In this document: piece by piece, positions 17,113-25,769 of the stretch
Layout of the letters: each line of letters opens with the position of its first letter
How positions within the stretch are numbered: the first letter of the stretch is position 1
From: JAHBNG01 sp039028975
Lineage (GTDB): Bacteria; Chloroflexota; Anaerolineae; Caldilineales; Caldilineaceae
Length of the DNA: 64,000 bases
Assembly (NCBI GenBank): GCA_039028975.1
Contig: JBCCHB010000021.1
Location: 62,001 to 126,000, forward strand
Direction of reading: 5' to 3'
The notes under the pieces: generated by a model
The model's database searches: none
Told to the model about the DNA's origin: nothing
What the model saw: only the letters and a program-made list of their open reading frames with translations
Translations under genes and position numbers: made by a program

Positions 17113-19179
17113 ATGAACACGGCAAACTTCTCATTTCCCGAACGTCTACAAACGCCAGTAGCCATCACAAACGTCAACGTGATTCCCATGGATCGTCAAT
17201 GGATTCTAAAGAATCAAACCGTTGTCATCGAAGATGGCTGGATCAAAGCCGTTGAACCGGCACCCAATATCGATACGACCCACATGCAGATCGTGAACGG
17301 TTCGGGTAGGTATCTGCTGCCTGGTTTGTCAGATATGCACGTTCACTATTGGATGCCCGGCGACGCTCCTCTTTTTCTAGCGAATGGTGTAACGACTGTC
17401 CGCAACATGTCTGGTGCCCCCTTTCACCTAGCCCTTCAGCAGCAGGTCAACACAGGTGCGTTCCCTGGCCCTCGAATAGTCACGACCTGCCCCACCCTCG
17501 AGGCTGATGAGCATAATCTGCCCATGTGGAAATACGTCGATAGTCCGGTAGATGCAGTATCATTGGTGGAACAATACGCGACGCGCGGCTACCAACAAAT
17601 CAAAGTCCTTAATCTACTTGATGCTGATACGTTAGTCGGGCTGGGTCGGGCATGTCAGATCCAGAACCTACGTCTCACCGGTCACTGCCCCCATGCTGTT
17701 ACATTTGAGCAAGCGATTGGCGCTGGGATGAGTTGCTTTGAACATTTGCATGGCATCTGGAAAGGGCATTTGCATAGCGGAGTTGCTCCCACGACCCGCT
17801 CAAATGTAGGACTTGAACCCATTCAGGCGATGGCAAATTATCTCGATTATGAGGCAATTCGTCGCCTAGCTGGTCAAATGGCAGAGCAACAGATCTGGAA
17901 TTGCCCAACACTAATTGCTGAAAAATTGATGCGTTTGCCTCAAGCCGAGGGAATGGCTCATATTGCAGCTGAAAAAACGCTGCCCTATGTACCACAAATT
18001 GCGTTGCCCCTTTGGGAAATGCTGGATCCGTCTCGCTTTCATGCTAATGAACTGGACCCATGGCTCGATGCAGTGAAGGGCCGATGGCAAGCAGCAAAAA
18101 TCGTGACCAGAATCCTGCATGAAGAGGGTGCACCGTTGCTAGTTGGAACCGATACCTCTGTCCGTTTTGTGGTACAAGGTTTCTCCATTCACGAAGAACT
18201 TGCTGCCTTTATTTCTTCCGGTTTGACACCATTTGAAGCCATCCGCTATGCTACCAGTGAATCGGCTCGCTTTCTCGGTATCGACTCCGAAGCGGGAACC
18301 ATTGCCAAGGGTAAACGCGCCGATCTGTTATTGGTGGATGAAAATCCTCTCGAAAATATCTCTGCCCTGCGCAAGTTGAACGTGCTCTTTATCAATGGAT
18401 TCTATCTAAAACGCAGGGACTTAGGTAATTTGCTTAAACAACAGGCCAAGGCAGCAAGAGAAAGTTCATTTAATTTGGTCTCCGGATCTGTTGATTCGAC
18501 TCCAGGTGATTTCTCTGGTACGTTGGTTGAGCTGAGCGCAGGCAAACCAAAAGGAAGGCTACATTATCGGCACAAGCAGCTTGAAAACGATGATTGGCAA
18601 ATTGAAGAAATCTATGAATTTGAACAGAATTCAATCTATGAAATCGGTGGATATCGGTTACGTTCAACGGTTGCTCGGCTGAATTCAGATTTAACCGTCC
18701 GCCGTGCAAAGGTAGTTGAAGAGTCCTTTTGTGGTATCGCTTCTTTAGAGATTGAGTATGGCAATGCAAATCGCTACGTAATTCAGCAAAGCGGTGAGGA
18801 TGGTTTTGTTTCTCGATATGAGCTGGATGAATCTGACTTGCTGATGCCCGACATTTCTCTGCTGGTCACAGTGGCAAACCTCCCTGGTTTGGAAGATACA
18901 ATCAACTGTGAACCTGAATGGAAAACCGATTGTAGAGCAGACCAACCAACATTGAGCATATTGCCAAGTATAGAATTAGAACGAGCAGTCATAGGAAGGT
19001 CCAGGTTTAACATAAAACTTAACTCTACAACATGTTACAAAGTAATTCATGTAGTGAGCCATTGGGGTCAGTCTAAATTAGAAAGTCACTATCACTTTCT
19101 AAAAGATGGACAATTGGAGAGCTGTCAGCATGGCTGGAGCCAATTTGTCTCGGAACAAACTACTATAAATAATCATTAG
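17113..19179 (+). CDS. Amidohydrolase (imidazolonepropionase-like) with unrecognised C-terminal domain
   Basis: The product has 688 residues from ATG 17113, preceded by AAAGG 7 nt upstream; an in-frame ATG at 17056 lacks a site. Residues about 15-420 form a metal-dependent amidohydrolase barrel: PGLSDMHVHYW (metal HxH), TGHCPH, CFEHLHG and VGTDTS supply the further ligands, and GTIAKGKRADLLLVDENPLENI closes the domain. No signal peptide is seen, so it is probably cytoplasmic. The last ~270 residues (about 420-688) are not recognised: beta-rich, with an internal RLHYRHKQLENDDWQIEEIY segment. Related enzymes hydrolyse cyclic amides or dipeptides (prolidase-like). The substrate here is unknown. 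Confidence 0.8.
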   Translation: MNTANFSFPERLQTPVAITNVNVIPMDRQWILKNQTVVIEDGWIKAVEPAPNIDTTHMQIVNGSGRYLLPGLSDMHVHYWMPGDAPLFLANGVTTVRNMSGAPFHLALQQQVNTGAFPGPRIVTTCPTLEADEHNLPMWKYVDSPVDAVSLVEQYATRGYQQIKVLNLLDADTLVGLGRACQIQNLRLTGHCPHAVTFEQAIGAGMSCFEHLHGIWKGHLHSGVAPTTRSNVGLEPIQAMANYLDYEAIRRLAGQMAEQQIWNCPTLIAEKLMRLPQAEGMAHIAAEKTLPYVPQIALPLWEMLDPSRFHANELDPWLDAVKGRWQAAKIVTRILHEEGAPLLVGTDTSVRFVVQGFSIHEELAAFISSGLTPFEAIRYATSESARFLGIDSEAGTIAKGKRADLLLVDENPLENISALRKLNVLFINGFYLKRRDLGNLLKQQAKAARESSFNLVSGSVDSTPGDFSGTLVELSAGKPKGRLHYRHKQLENDDWQIEEIYEFEQNSIYEIGGYRLRSTVARLNSDLTVRRAKVVEESFCGIASLEIEYGNANRYVIQQSGEDGFVSRYELDESDLLMPDISLLVTVANLPGLEDTINCEPEWKTDCRADQPTLSILPSIELERAVIGRSRFNIKLNSTTCYKVIHVVSHWGQSKLESHYHFLKDGQLESCQHGWSQFVSEQTTINNH

Positions 19180-19211
19180 CACTCTGTCATGATCTTGGAG
19201 ATTTCGTCATT

Positions 19212-20258
19212 ATGTACATTGAAATTGGTGTCCCTGCCACTTTACCCCTTGCCCTCGTCAAATTAAATAGGGATGGCCAAGAGCGGTATTGCTTGCTGGC
19301 TGCCACATTGGCCCACCCGCCTGTTCACCTGCGTGCTCAGGCTGCAGACCGCTTCACCATCACCGGCCCCAGGGCAGATGTGGCTGGTCACTATGCGCAA
19401 CATCTCTATGATCTGACCCAACCCGCAACCCTAACTGAAATCGAGATCGAGTACGCCATTCCCCTGGCCATGGGGCATGGCTCGGAGACTATGTTGGGCT
19501 TGGCTGTAGCCCATGCCATGAAGTACTTCAACACCCCAGCCGAAAGTGATGTGGCGGCCTTGGCGGCTCAGCTTGGTGAAGGGACAGATGGCCTCTCGCT
19601 CTGGGCTAGCCAGGCAGGTGGCTTAATGTTGCTCGATCTGGCCAGCCCAACCACACCACCCCTCTATCGAGCCGAACCAGACAACAGCGAAAAATCAGCA
19701 TGGGGTCTGGTCTCGATTTTGCCACGCTTGGATGCCAGCCTTGCTCAGGATAAGCGACATGCAGATGAGCCAGAGGAAAATGAACTGGATGAAGATGAGA
19801 TCCAAGTTTTGGAGCGTGAGCGCTACGCCAAATTGTTGACTGCAGCCCAATCGCTCGATACCGATAGTGGAACCCTCTTTACTCAGCAGCTGTGGCCCGC
19901 AGTGGAAGCCGATGATCTAGAGAGCTTTGGCAGTAGCTTATCCCAACTTCAGCAGTTGACCCAAGAGGCCATGAACGCTGTCGGGCTTCCTTCCCTTCTT
20001 AATGATCACCATCGAACAACTCTCAATCAGATGGCTGAAAGTGGCGCTGTGGCCTGCGGCCAATCCTTAACCGGCTATGGGCTGTTTGCCTTTGCGCGGG
20101 GCGCTCGGGCCACCATCAACATGCGCCTTGCCCTAAAAGATGTAGTCGATTACTCGGATGGCGTGATGGATGCCACCTTTATTGACAGCAGGGGCATTCG
20201 AGTTGTCGAGAGGGAAGGGAATATGAAGCCGCCAGGGACGCTATTGGATAAGTTGTAG
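19212..20258 (+). CDS. GHMP-kinase superfamily protein, beta-RFAP-synthase-like
   Basis: The product has 348 residues, starting 32 nt after the amidohydrolase stop with a GGAG site. IEIEYAIPLAMGHGSETMLGLAVAHAM matches the position of the GHMP glycine-rich loop, which in beta-ribofuranosylaminobenzene 5'-phosphate synthases reads roughly P.H.GLGSGTQLALAVA. KSAWGLVSILPRLD and CGQSLTGYGLFAFARGA match later conserved blocks of that family. The usual GLGSGTQ is here GHGSETM. An acidic segment (about 190-205, EPEENELDEDEIQ) is inserted. RFAP synthase makes the first committed intermediate of methanopterin-type C1 carriers. Whether this protein does so or has another GHMP role is open. Confidence 0.6.
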   Translation: MYIEIGVPATLPLALVKLNRDGQERYCLLAATLAHPPVHLRAQAADRFTITGPRADVAGHYAQHLYDLTQPATLTEIEIEYAIPLAMGHGSETMLGLAVAHAMKYFNTPAESDVAALAAQLGEGTDGLSLWASQAGGLMLLDLASPTTPPLYRAEPDNSEKSAWGLVSILPRLDASLAQDKRHADEPEENELDEDEIQVLERERYAKLLTAAQSLDTDSGTLFTQQLWPAVEADDLESFGSSLSQLQQLTQEAMNAVGLPSLLNDHHRTTLNQMAESGAVACGQSLTGYGLFAFARGARATINMRLALKDVVDYSDGVMDATFIDSRGIRVVEREGNMKPPGTLLDKL

Positions 20259-20427
20259 TGCGGGCCAGCCCACGCCCCCTAGCCAATTCCCCTACTCGTA
20301 ACCGACTCCACACCCTCCTCTCTCAGTAGGAAGCGCACAGCTACGCACCCTTAATACTCCTGTAATAATCTATTCCCAACCGCGTAAGAACTTCCGTATA
20401 AAATCGTACATTAGTAAGGTACCAACC

Positions 20428-20495
20428 ATGTCAAAATTTGTCCGTCTTATCTCAGCTTAACCAAAGAGGGGGTATTCGTACACAGATTTTGACAT
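20428..20495. other. 14-bp inverted repeat upstream of a small ORF
   Basis: ATGTCAAAATTTGT (20428-20441) pairs with ACAGATTTTGACAT (20482-20495) with one mismatch across 40 nt. It lies 16 nt before the small ORF at 20512 and could be an operator or leader hairpin. The rest of 20259-20427 shows nothing recognisable. Confidence 0.45.
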
Positions 20496-20511
20496 AGAGT
20501 GAGGAGTAATA

Positions 20512-20703
20512 ATGTACAATTTTGTGGCAGCAAAACCGCTGCTTAGCGCGGAACAAGCAAGCGGAAATTTCTACGATTTACATCAAGATTTATCGATGTT
20601 GCCTCCACTGAACGTAATCATCTATTTAGACAAGACGTTGCCCCTATCGTTTACAGTTTACACTCAGCTCCGTTTGAGAATCGTAATTTGGTTTCTCTGT
20701 TAA
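20512..20703 (+). CDS. Possible small protein or leader peptide (63 aa)
   Basis: The ORF starts at ATG 20512 with a good GAGGAG 6 nt upstream, better than many real genes here. It encodes MYNFVAAKPLLSAEQASGNF and then a short hydrophobic stretch. I do not recognise it. Its 3' third (from about 20659) overlaps dispersed repeat copy B, so a once longer ORF may have been ended by the insertion. It may be a leader peptide, a gene remnant or chance. Confidence 0.3.
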   Translation: MYNFVAAKPLLSAEQASGNFYDLHQDLSMLPPLNVIIYLDKTLPLSFTVYTQLRLRIVIWFLC

Positions 20704-20745
20704 AGCGTAGGAAAAGTACGCTTCTCAAACCGACCACGCAGTAAC
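20659..20745. repeat. Dispersed 85-bp palindromic repeat, copy B
   Basis: It starts TACACTCAGCTCCGTTTGAG and ends CTTCTCAAACCGACCACGCAG followed by TAAC. The ends are again imperfect inverted repeats, and it aligns along its length with copies A and D. Confidence 0.75.
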
Positions 20746-20794
20746 AAACGCTCAACAAACGCATCCCAAACGCATACCGTTTACGCTTATTACA

Positions 20795-20946
20795 GAATAA
20801 TTAATTCGGCTCTTTGGGAATTCATGTGGTTGACATGGGAAGAGCAGCGACTTCCTGGAAGAGGTCAAGAATAGCCTCGATGGCGAATCCACTGCTGACC
20901 TCTTCCAGGAAGTCTTGACCACATAAGATCCGATTGAGCCATTAAT
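20795..20946. mobile_element. MITE-like palindromic element flanked by 10-bp direct repeats
   Basis: A 152-bp imperfect palindrome lies between two perfect GCTTATTACA copies (20785-20794 and 20947-20956), which look like a target-site duplication. Its arms include ATTAAT..GGCTC (20800-20812) against GAGCCATTAAT (20936-20946), ATGTGGT (20824-20830) against ACCACAT (20918-20924), and a perfect 19-bp pair beginning GACTTCCTGGAAG (20849-20867 with 20896-20914). It has no ORF, so it would be non-autonomous. Confidence 0.6.
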
Positions 20947-21049
20947 GCTTATTACATGACGATTAAGCAACAGCGTTATAAGGTAACAGCCACTCTCACC
21001 ACGTTGTCTAAAATAATAGATTCATGGATATCAGAAGTTTGATTAAGCA

Positions 21050-21100
21050 TATACTCTGCTCAGTTTGAGAACGACTGCCGTGCAGTGAGTGCTCTACCAT
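21050..21100. repeat. Dispersed palindromic repeat, copy C (partial, inverted)
   Basis: TATACTCTGCTCAGTTTGAG at 21050 and GTGCTCTACCAT near 21089-21100 match the reverse complement of copy A, including its central GGTAGAGCAT. The other end is missing. It lies 22 nt before the adenylation gene. Confidence 0.5.
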
Positions 21101-21122
21101 TTCACGAAAAGGAATCTTTCAC

Positions 21123-23003
21123 ATGTCTACTCTTTCAACAAACAACACGTTTTCGGATAATTTACCAATCGCTTTCCCTTTTGCAAATCAGAATTTAGTC
21201 TCTTCTAGCTCAATTCGGCCGTCATCAGAGGTCTATCGAATGAAGCAACTAAATACGGAGACAACTATAGAGCGAGCCACTGAGCAATTCCACTTTGTTA
21301 CGGAAGCCTTTGACAATCTGTCTATAAGTGACCAGCAGCTCTTTGAACAGTTTGGACAAGGGCCGGGTGAGATACCACCTTACCATGCCATTCACCATCC
21401 ATTCGAAGTCCAAGCGGCAACCAATCCCCAAGCCATTGCGGCTGAGCACCAAGGGCAGGAGATTACCTATCAAGCGCTCAATCGCCAAGCGAATCGATTG
21501 GCCGCCATTTTAGCCGGGCATGGCGTCACAACGGGTGATAATGTGGCCCTCTTTCTACAGCGTTCTATTCCCATGTTGGTCGGGATTATGGCATCCCTCA
21601 AAGTAGGTGCTGCTTATGTACCCCAGCACGTTGGTGTAGCCCCAGAAGCCCAACTGCGGCATATTCTGGATGCCACATCAGCCAAGGTAATTTTGACAAT
21701 TTCTAGCCTGCAAGACCAGGTGCCTGTTCCCGATGGCCACATCTGCATTGCCATCGACAAATTGATGGAAGAGCCATTTACTGGCACGGTATCAGACTTT
21801 GATGGCGAATTTACGCCAGCCATACCTGTTGGCCTAGATGATCGCTGCTTCATTCTCTTTACCTCAGGAACCACGGGCAACCCCAATGGCGTCCAAGTCA
21901 CCCATCGCAATGTCTGCAATATTCTGTTAACCGAGCCTGGCAATCTGGGCATGAAACCAGGGATGAAGGTGGGCCAGATTCTGAGCATTGCCTTTGATAT
22001 GGCAGCCTGGGAGACGTTGGGATGCCTGGCCCATGGAGCCACGTTGCTCATCCGGGGCAAGGACTTTATGGAGACGGCTCGTCGAGCTGACGTGATTATC
22101 TCCACCCCGTCGATTCTCAGCAGCTTTGACGCCGATCAGTGCCGCAACGCCAAAGTGGTGGCAGTGGCTGGCGAACCCTGCCCTCGTCCGCTAGCGGATA
22201 AGTGGGCTTCCTTTTGCACTTTCTATAACTCGTGTGGTCCTACAGAAACCACCATTGTCAATACCATGCAGCCCCACGATCCTTCTGCCGAGCGGCTCAC
22301 CATTGGCAAGCCTACGCCCAACAACACAGTCTATGTGCTGGACAAAGATCGCAAACCGCTTGCCATTGGCGAAATTGGTGAAATGTGGGCTGGTGGCGAC
22401 TGCGTAACAGCCGGTTACCTGAACAACCCGGATCTCACTAGCGAACGATACGCCCCCGATCCATTTCTTGGCGAAGGGTACACCATGTTCAACACGCGGG
22501 ATTTGGGTCGTTGGACCGAGGACGGCGAGCTAGAGCATTTTGGTCGTTCTGACGATCAGGTCAAGGTGAGGGGGTTCCGGGTAGAGCTAGATTCGGTCTC
22601 AGCCGCGTTAGAGTCGGTCTCCAACTGTAAGCGAGCTGTGACCCTCAAATTTGATAATCGCAACCTTGTAGGCTTCGTCTCACCAGCCACAGTGGATCCA
22701 GAGGCAGCCAAGCAGGCCGTGGCTGATGCACTCCCTTACTATTGTACGCCCGCCTTTGTTCTGGCTTTAGAGGAGCTACCGCTAACCAGCCGCGGCAAGA
22801 TTGACAAACGTTTACTCATGGATATGGCCAACGAATATTACGAAAATCAGGCTGTTGAAGAAGAGATCGCCTCAATTTCGGCAGCTACCCAATCAACAGC
22901 TACCCAACCAACAACTGCACAACCGATATCTGCACAACCTGTAACCAATCACAAATTCGCAACCAATCGAGCACCACAGCGAACATTGGTGGAGGCTGCG
23001 TAA
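21123..23003 (+). CDS. Adenylation (AMP-binding) protein, N-terminal partner of a TmpL-like pair
   Basis: The product has 626 residues; ATG 21123 has AAGGA 9 nt upstream. A ~75-residue N-terminus of unknown function precedes an adenylation domain (about 85-575). It shows ITYQALNRQANRLA (A1/A2 region), CFILFTSGTTGNPNGVQVTH (A3, with Asn where Lys is usual), NSCGPTETTIVNTM (A5), TRDLGRW (A7 Asp), RGFRVELDSV (A8) and LTSRGKIDKRLL (A10 Lys). No carrier or reductase domain follows, only a Thr/Gln/Pro-rich tail (about 590-626). The next gene starts 2 nt after the stop, so they are co-translated. The substrate is unknown. The pair resembles a fungal single-chain protein (TmpL) cut in two. Confidence 0.8.
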   Translation: MSTLSTNNTFSDNLPIAFPFANQNLVSSSSIRPSSEVYRMKQLNTETTIERATEQFHFVTEAFDNLSISDQQLFEQFGQGPGEIPPYHAIHHPFEVQAATNPQAIAAEHQGQEITYQALNRQANRLAAILAGHGVTTGDNVALFLQRSIPMLVGIMASLKVGAAYVPQHVGVAPEAQLRHILDATSAKVILTISSLQDQVPVPDGHICIAIDKLMEEPFTGTVSDFDGEFTPAIPVGLDDRCFILFTSGTTGNPNGVQVTHRNVCNILLTEPGNLGMKPGMKVGQILSIAFDMAAWETLGCLAHGATLLIRGKDFMETARRADVIISTPSILSSFDADQCRNAKVVAVAGEPCPRPLADKWASFCTFYNSCGPTETTIVNTMQPHDPSAERLTIGKPTPNNTVYVLDKDRKPLAIGEIGEMWAGGDCVTAGYLNNPDLTSERYAPDPFLGEGYTMFNTRDLGRWTEDGELEHFGRSDDQVKVRGFRVELDSVSAALESVSNCKRAVTLKFDNRNLVGFVSPATVDPEAAKQAVADALPYYCTPAFVLALEELPLTSRGKIDKRLLMDMANEYYENQAVEEEIASISAATQSTATQPTTAQPISAQPVTNHKFATNRAPQRTLVEAA

Positions 23004-23005
23004 CC

Positions 23006-24538
23006 ATGAATAATAACTCAATCCCACACAATAATACCGTAATGCAAAATGGACATGGCAGCCATTCCGGCGTGGCCACCATGAGTCCAAAGCCTGGATA
23101 CACCCTCCCAGAGCAGATCACCAACATGCAAACCCTGATTGACCATATGGATGTGAATGCATTCAGGGGCAACCAGCGGGATGAACCCATGCCTGCCTTG
23201 GATACGGAGAAGTATACAGATGTCCCCCTACCCAGTGAAAAGAGCTTTTGGCGGTCAATGTGGGCGCACCACCGCCTCTCTCACTACCGGCGGTTGCTCT
23301 TTGCGGTGACGGTGATCAATCTAGCGGTTCTCTTCTATGGCCTCACTTCAGCCGCATGGTGGACAAGCGATGGGATTGCCCTAGAGGCCATTGCTAACAT
23401 GGCGATTGCCAACATTGCTGCAGCAATTGTCATTCGCTCCCAGCATGTCATCAACTTCATGTTCAAGGTGGCCACCAGCGTACCAACCAGTTGGCCCCTG
23501 GCCATCCGTCGCCAAATGGGCAAGGTCTACCACTTTGGTGGTATTCATATGGGTGGGAACATTGCTGGCACCATCTGGTTCATGCTCTTTTTTGGGTCCC
23601 TCATTTATAGCCACGTCAACGGGCTACCGGGTGTCTCACTTGGCACCCTATTCGTCGCCTACACGTTGATTGCCATTCTGGTAGCCATGATTGTCTTTGC
23701 ACTCCCATCACTTCGAGCCAAGTATCACAACAACTTCGAGCTTGTGCATCGATTTGGTGGCTGGTCAGCCCTACTGCTCTTTTGGGTTCAGACGATCCTT
23801 TTCGCCAATGACCAGAGAGGGGCGCTCACCCTTGGGGAAGCCCTCGTTACATCCTTTGGGTTTTGGGCCTTGGTTGCGGTGACCATCAGTATTATCTTAC
23901 CTTGGACACGCCTACAAAAGGTGCCAGTGGAGATCGAGCGCCCCTCTAACCATGTCGCTTTGGTGCGCTTTAATCATGGTGTTACGCCATTTGCCGGCTC
24001 GTCAACTACGGTCAGCCGCAGCCCGCTAACAGAATGGCACTCTTTCGCCAATGTGCCATCACCTGGCCAAGAGGGCTTCCGTCTGACGATTTCCCGAGCG
24101 GGCGATTGGACTGGTGCCCTCATCGATGATGCACCATCCCATGTTTGGGTGAAGGGCATTCCCGCGGCGGGTGTTGGCAATGTGGATCAGCTATTCAAGC
24201 GAGTCGTCTGGATTGCCACCGGCTCTGGTATTGGACCAACACTTCCCCATCTTTTGGCCCAGGAAGTGCCAGCTCACCTTGTTTGGTCAACCCGCAATGC
24301 TCGTAAGACCTACGGTGACGCGCTGGTCGACGAGATTCTTGAAGTAGAACCGAATGCCCTAATTTGGGATACAGATGAAAGGGGTCGTCCGGACTTGGTG
24401 CAACTGGCCTATGCAGCCGTTCAAGAGTTTGATGCTGAGGCCGTTATTGTTATCTCCAATCAAAAGCTCACCCGCATGGTTGTCTCTGGGATGGAAAGCC
24501 GTGGGATACCGGCCTATGGAGCAATTTGGGATTCGTAG
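23006..24538 (+). CDS. Six-helix membrane protein with ferredoxin-reductase-like NAD(P) domain (TmpL C-terminal-like)
   Basis: The product has 510 residues. The start is 2 nt after the adenylation gene stop, with GGAGG inside that gene. A cytoplasmic N-terminus of about 90 residues is followed by roughly six TM helices (about 92-300), including SHYRRLLFAVTVINLAVLFY, the His-bearing HFGGIHMGGNIAGTIWFMLF and FELVHRFGGWSALLLFW. The remainder (about 310-510) is an FNR-type domain: FRLTISRAGDWTG (flavin-side) and RVVWIATGSGIGPTLPHLLA (NAD(P) loop). This suggests membrane electron transfer. Conserved His in the helices could bind heme. Fungal TmpL has an AMP-binding domain, six TM helices and FAD/NAD(P) domains in this order. 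The partner and redox substrate are unknown. Confidence 0.75.
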   Translation: MNNNSIPHNNTVMQNGHGSHSGVATMSPKPGYTLPEQITNMQTLIDHMDVNAFRGNQRDEPMPALDTEKYTDVPLPSEKSFWRSMWAHHRLSHYRRLLFAVTVINLAVLFYGLTSAAWWTSDGIALEAIANMAIANIAAAIVIRSQHVINFMFKVATSVPTSWPLAIRRQMGKVYHFGGIHMGGNIAGTIWFMLFFGSLIYSHVNGLPGVSLGTLFVAYTLIAILVAMIVFALPSLRAKYHNNFELVHRFGGWSALLLFWVQTILFANDQRGALTLGEALVTSFGFWALVAVTISIILPWTRLQKVPVEIERPSNHVALVRFNHGVTPFAGSSTTVSRSPLTEWHSFANVPSPGQEGFRLTISRAGDWTGALIDDAPSHVWVKGIPAAGVGNVDQLFKRVVWIATGSGIGPTLPHLLAQEVPAHLVWSTRNARKTYGDALVDEILEVEPNALIWDTDERGRPDLVQLAYAAVQEFDAEAVIVISNQKLTRMVVSGMESRGIPAYGAIWDS

Positions 24539-24539
24539 G

Positions 24540-24622
24540 GGCAAGTGGCAAGTGGCAAGTGGCAAGTGGCAAGTGGCAAGTGGCAAGTGGCAAGTGGCAA
24601 GTGGCAAGTGGCAAGTGGCAAG
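24540..24622. repeat. GGCAAGT heptamer tandem repeat (11 full units plus partial)
   Basis: Eleven perfect GGCAAGT units run from 24540 to 24616, then GGCAAG. The array starts 2 nt after the stop of the membrane oxidoreductase gene. Perfect units imply recent expansion and likely length variation between strains. Confidence 0.95.
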
Positions 24623-24698
24623 GACAGATTCTAACCATCCACCCCTTGTCACCCAGAATGCAGTTATCGGGAGCTGAAAACCTTCCAAAAAGATACTT

Positions 24699-25463
24699 AT
24701 GGATAACATACTAATTGAACAAACAGATCGAGTGGTGACGGTGACGTTAAACCGTCCCAAGGTACTCAATGCGTTAAATTCGGACGTGATGGGAGAGGTA
24801 GTTGAGGTCATGGAGAGATTGGACCGAGATCCAGGTGTGGGCTGCTTTGTGGTGACGGGTGCAGGACGGGCCTTTGCGGCTGGTGCGGACATCAAGGAAC
24901 TGGCGTCCAAGAGCTATGGAGAGATGTTCCATGAGGATTTTTTGGCCGGATGGGAACCGTTTGCAAAACTGCGTACACCTAAAATTGCGGCAGTCAATGG
25001 CTACGCGTTAGGTGGCGGCTGCGAGCTGGCCATGATGTGCGATATGATCTTTGCGGCAGATACGGCAAAGTTCGGACAACCCGAGATCAAGCTGGGGCTG
25101 ATTCCTGGCATGGGTGGCTCGCAACGGCTGACCAAGCTGGTGGGTAAGGCCAAAGCAATGGATATGATCCTCACCGGTCGCATGATGGATGCAGAAGAAG
25201 CGGAACGCGCTGGTCTGGTCGCCCGGGTGATTCCAGCGGATCAGCTGCTGGCTGAGACCATGGAGACGGCTCAGACCATTGCTGGATACGGTAAGACTGC
25301 GCTCATGGTGGCGCGAGACGCAGTGAACCAAGCTGAAGAGATGGGTCTCAGTGAAGGGGTTCTCTTTGAGCGACGGACCTATCACGCGCTATGGGCTACT
25401 GAGGATGCCCAGGAAGGGATGGCCGCATTCTTGGAGAAGCGGGAACCCATGTTTCGGAAGTAG
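24699..25463 (+). CDS. Enoyl-CoA hydratase/isomerase (crotonase) family protein
   Basis: The product has 254 residues, normal for the family. The oxyanion-hole segments are GRAFAAGADIKELA and ALGGGCELAMMCD. The two catalytic glutamates of enoyl-CoA hydratases are at GGCELAM and the FGQPEIKLGLIPGMGG block, both present. So hydration of a 2-enoyl-CoA to a 3-hydroxyacyl-CoA is likely, as in beta-oxidation. The C-terminus (EDAQEGMAAFLEKREPMF) is typical. It follows the heptamer array by 76 nt, on the same strand as the adenylation and oxidoreductase pair. A link with them is possible but unproven. Confidence 0.92.
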   Translation: MDNILIEQTDRVVTVTLNRPKVLNALNSDVMGEVVEVMERLDRDPGVGCFVVTGAGRAFAAGADIKELASKSYGEMFHEDFLAGWEPFAKLRTPKIAAVNGYALGGGCELAMMCDMIFAADTAKFGQPEIKLGLIPGMGGSQRLTKLVGKAKAMDMILTGRMMDAEEAERAGLVARVIPADQLLAETMETAQTIAGYGKTALMVARDAVNQAEEMGLSEGVLFERRTYHALWATEDAQEGMAAFLEKREPMFRK

Positions 25464-25498
25464 CTAGAGGTACCCCTTCCATCCGCGTGGGAACAAAG

Positions 25499-25643
25499 AG
25501 TGCGTTGCACCGTTCAAGCATAGTTCCAAGTACAGATCTATAGTCTTTAAGAAAAAGATTTTCCAGCCGCCCTTCGACAAGCTCAGGGGACAACTGGAAA
25601 ATCTTTTTCTGGATATCTATATTTTTGAACAGCGCAACGCACT
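25499..25643. repeat. 145-bp nested palindrome (MITE-like) with CTTCGACAAGCTCAG core
   Basis: Outer arms of 19 bp, beginning AGTGCGTTGC (25499-25517) and matching 25625-25643 with two mismatches, enclose a perfect 17-bp pair (25550-25566 with 25594-25610, arm AGAAAAAGATTTTCCAG). The loop contains CCTTCGACAAGCTCAGGG. A reversed relative (CCCTGAGCTTGTCGAAG) occurs at 26858-26874. The remainder of the 25464-25769 spacer is unremarkable. Confidence 0.75.
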
Positions 25644-25769
25644 CGAGGCTAGATATTTCCACATTTTTGGGATTCCCCTCATCCATGCGCTTTGCAATTC
25701 TGTTGCCAAAGCAGTATCATAGGTTCATCGTCAATCCAGCAATCCAGCAATCAACCAATGAAAGAAGCG

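Noticed and set aside
24540..24622. Possible CRISPR array
   Set aside because: Units are only 7 bp and contiguous with no spacers; it is a simple tandem repeat.
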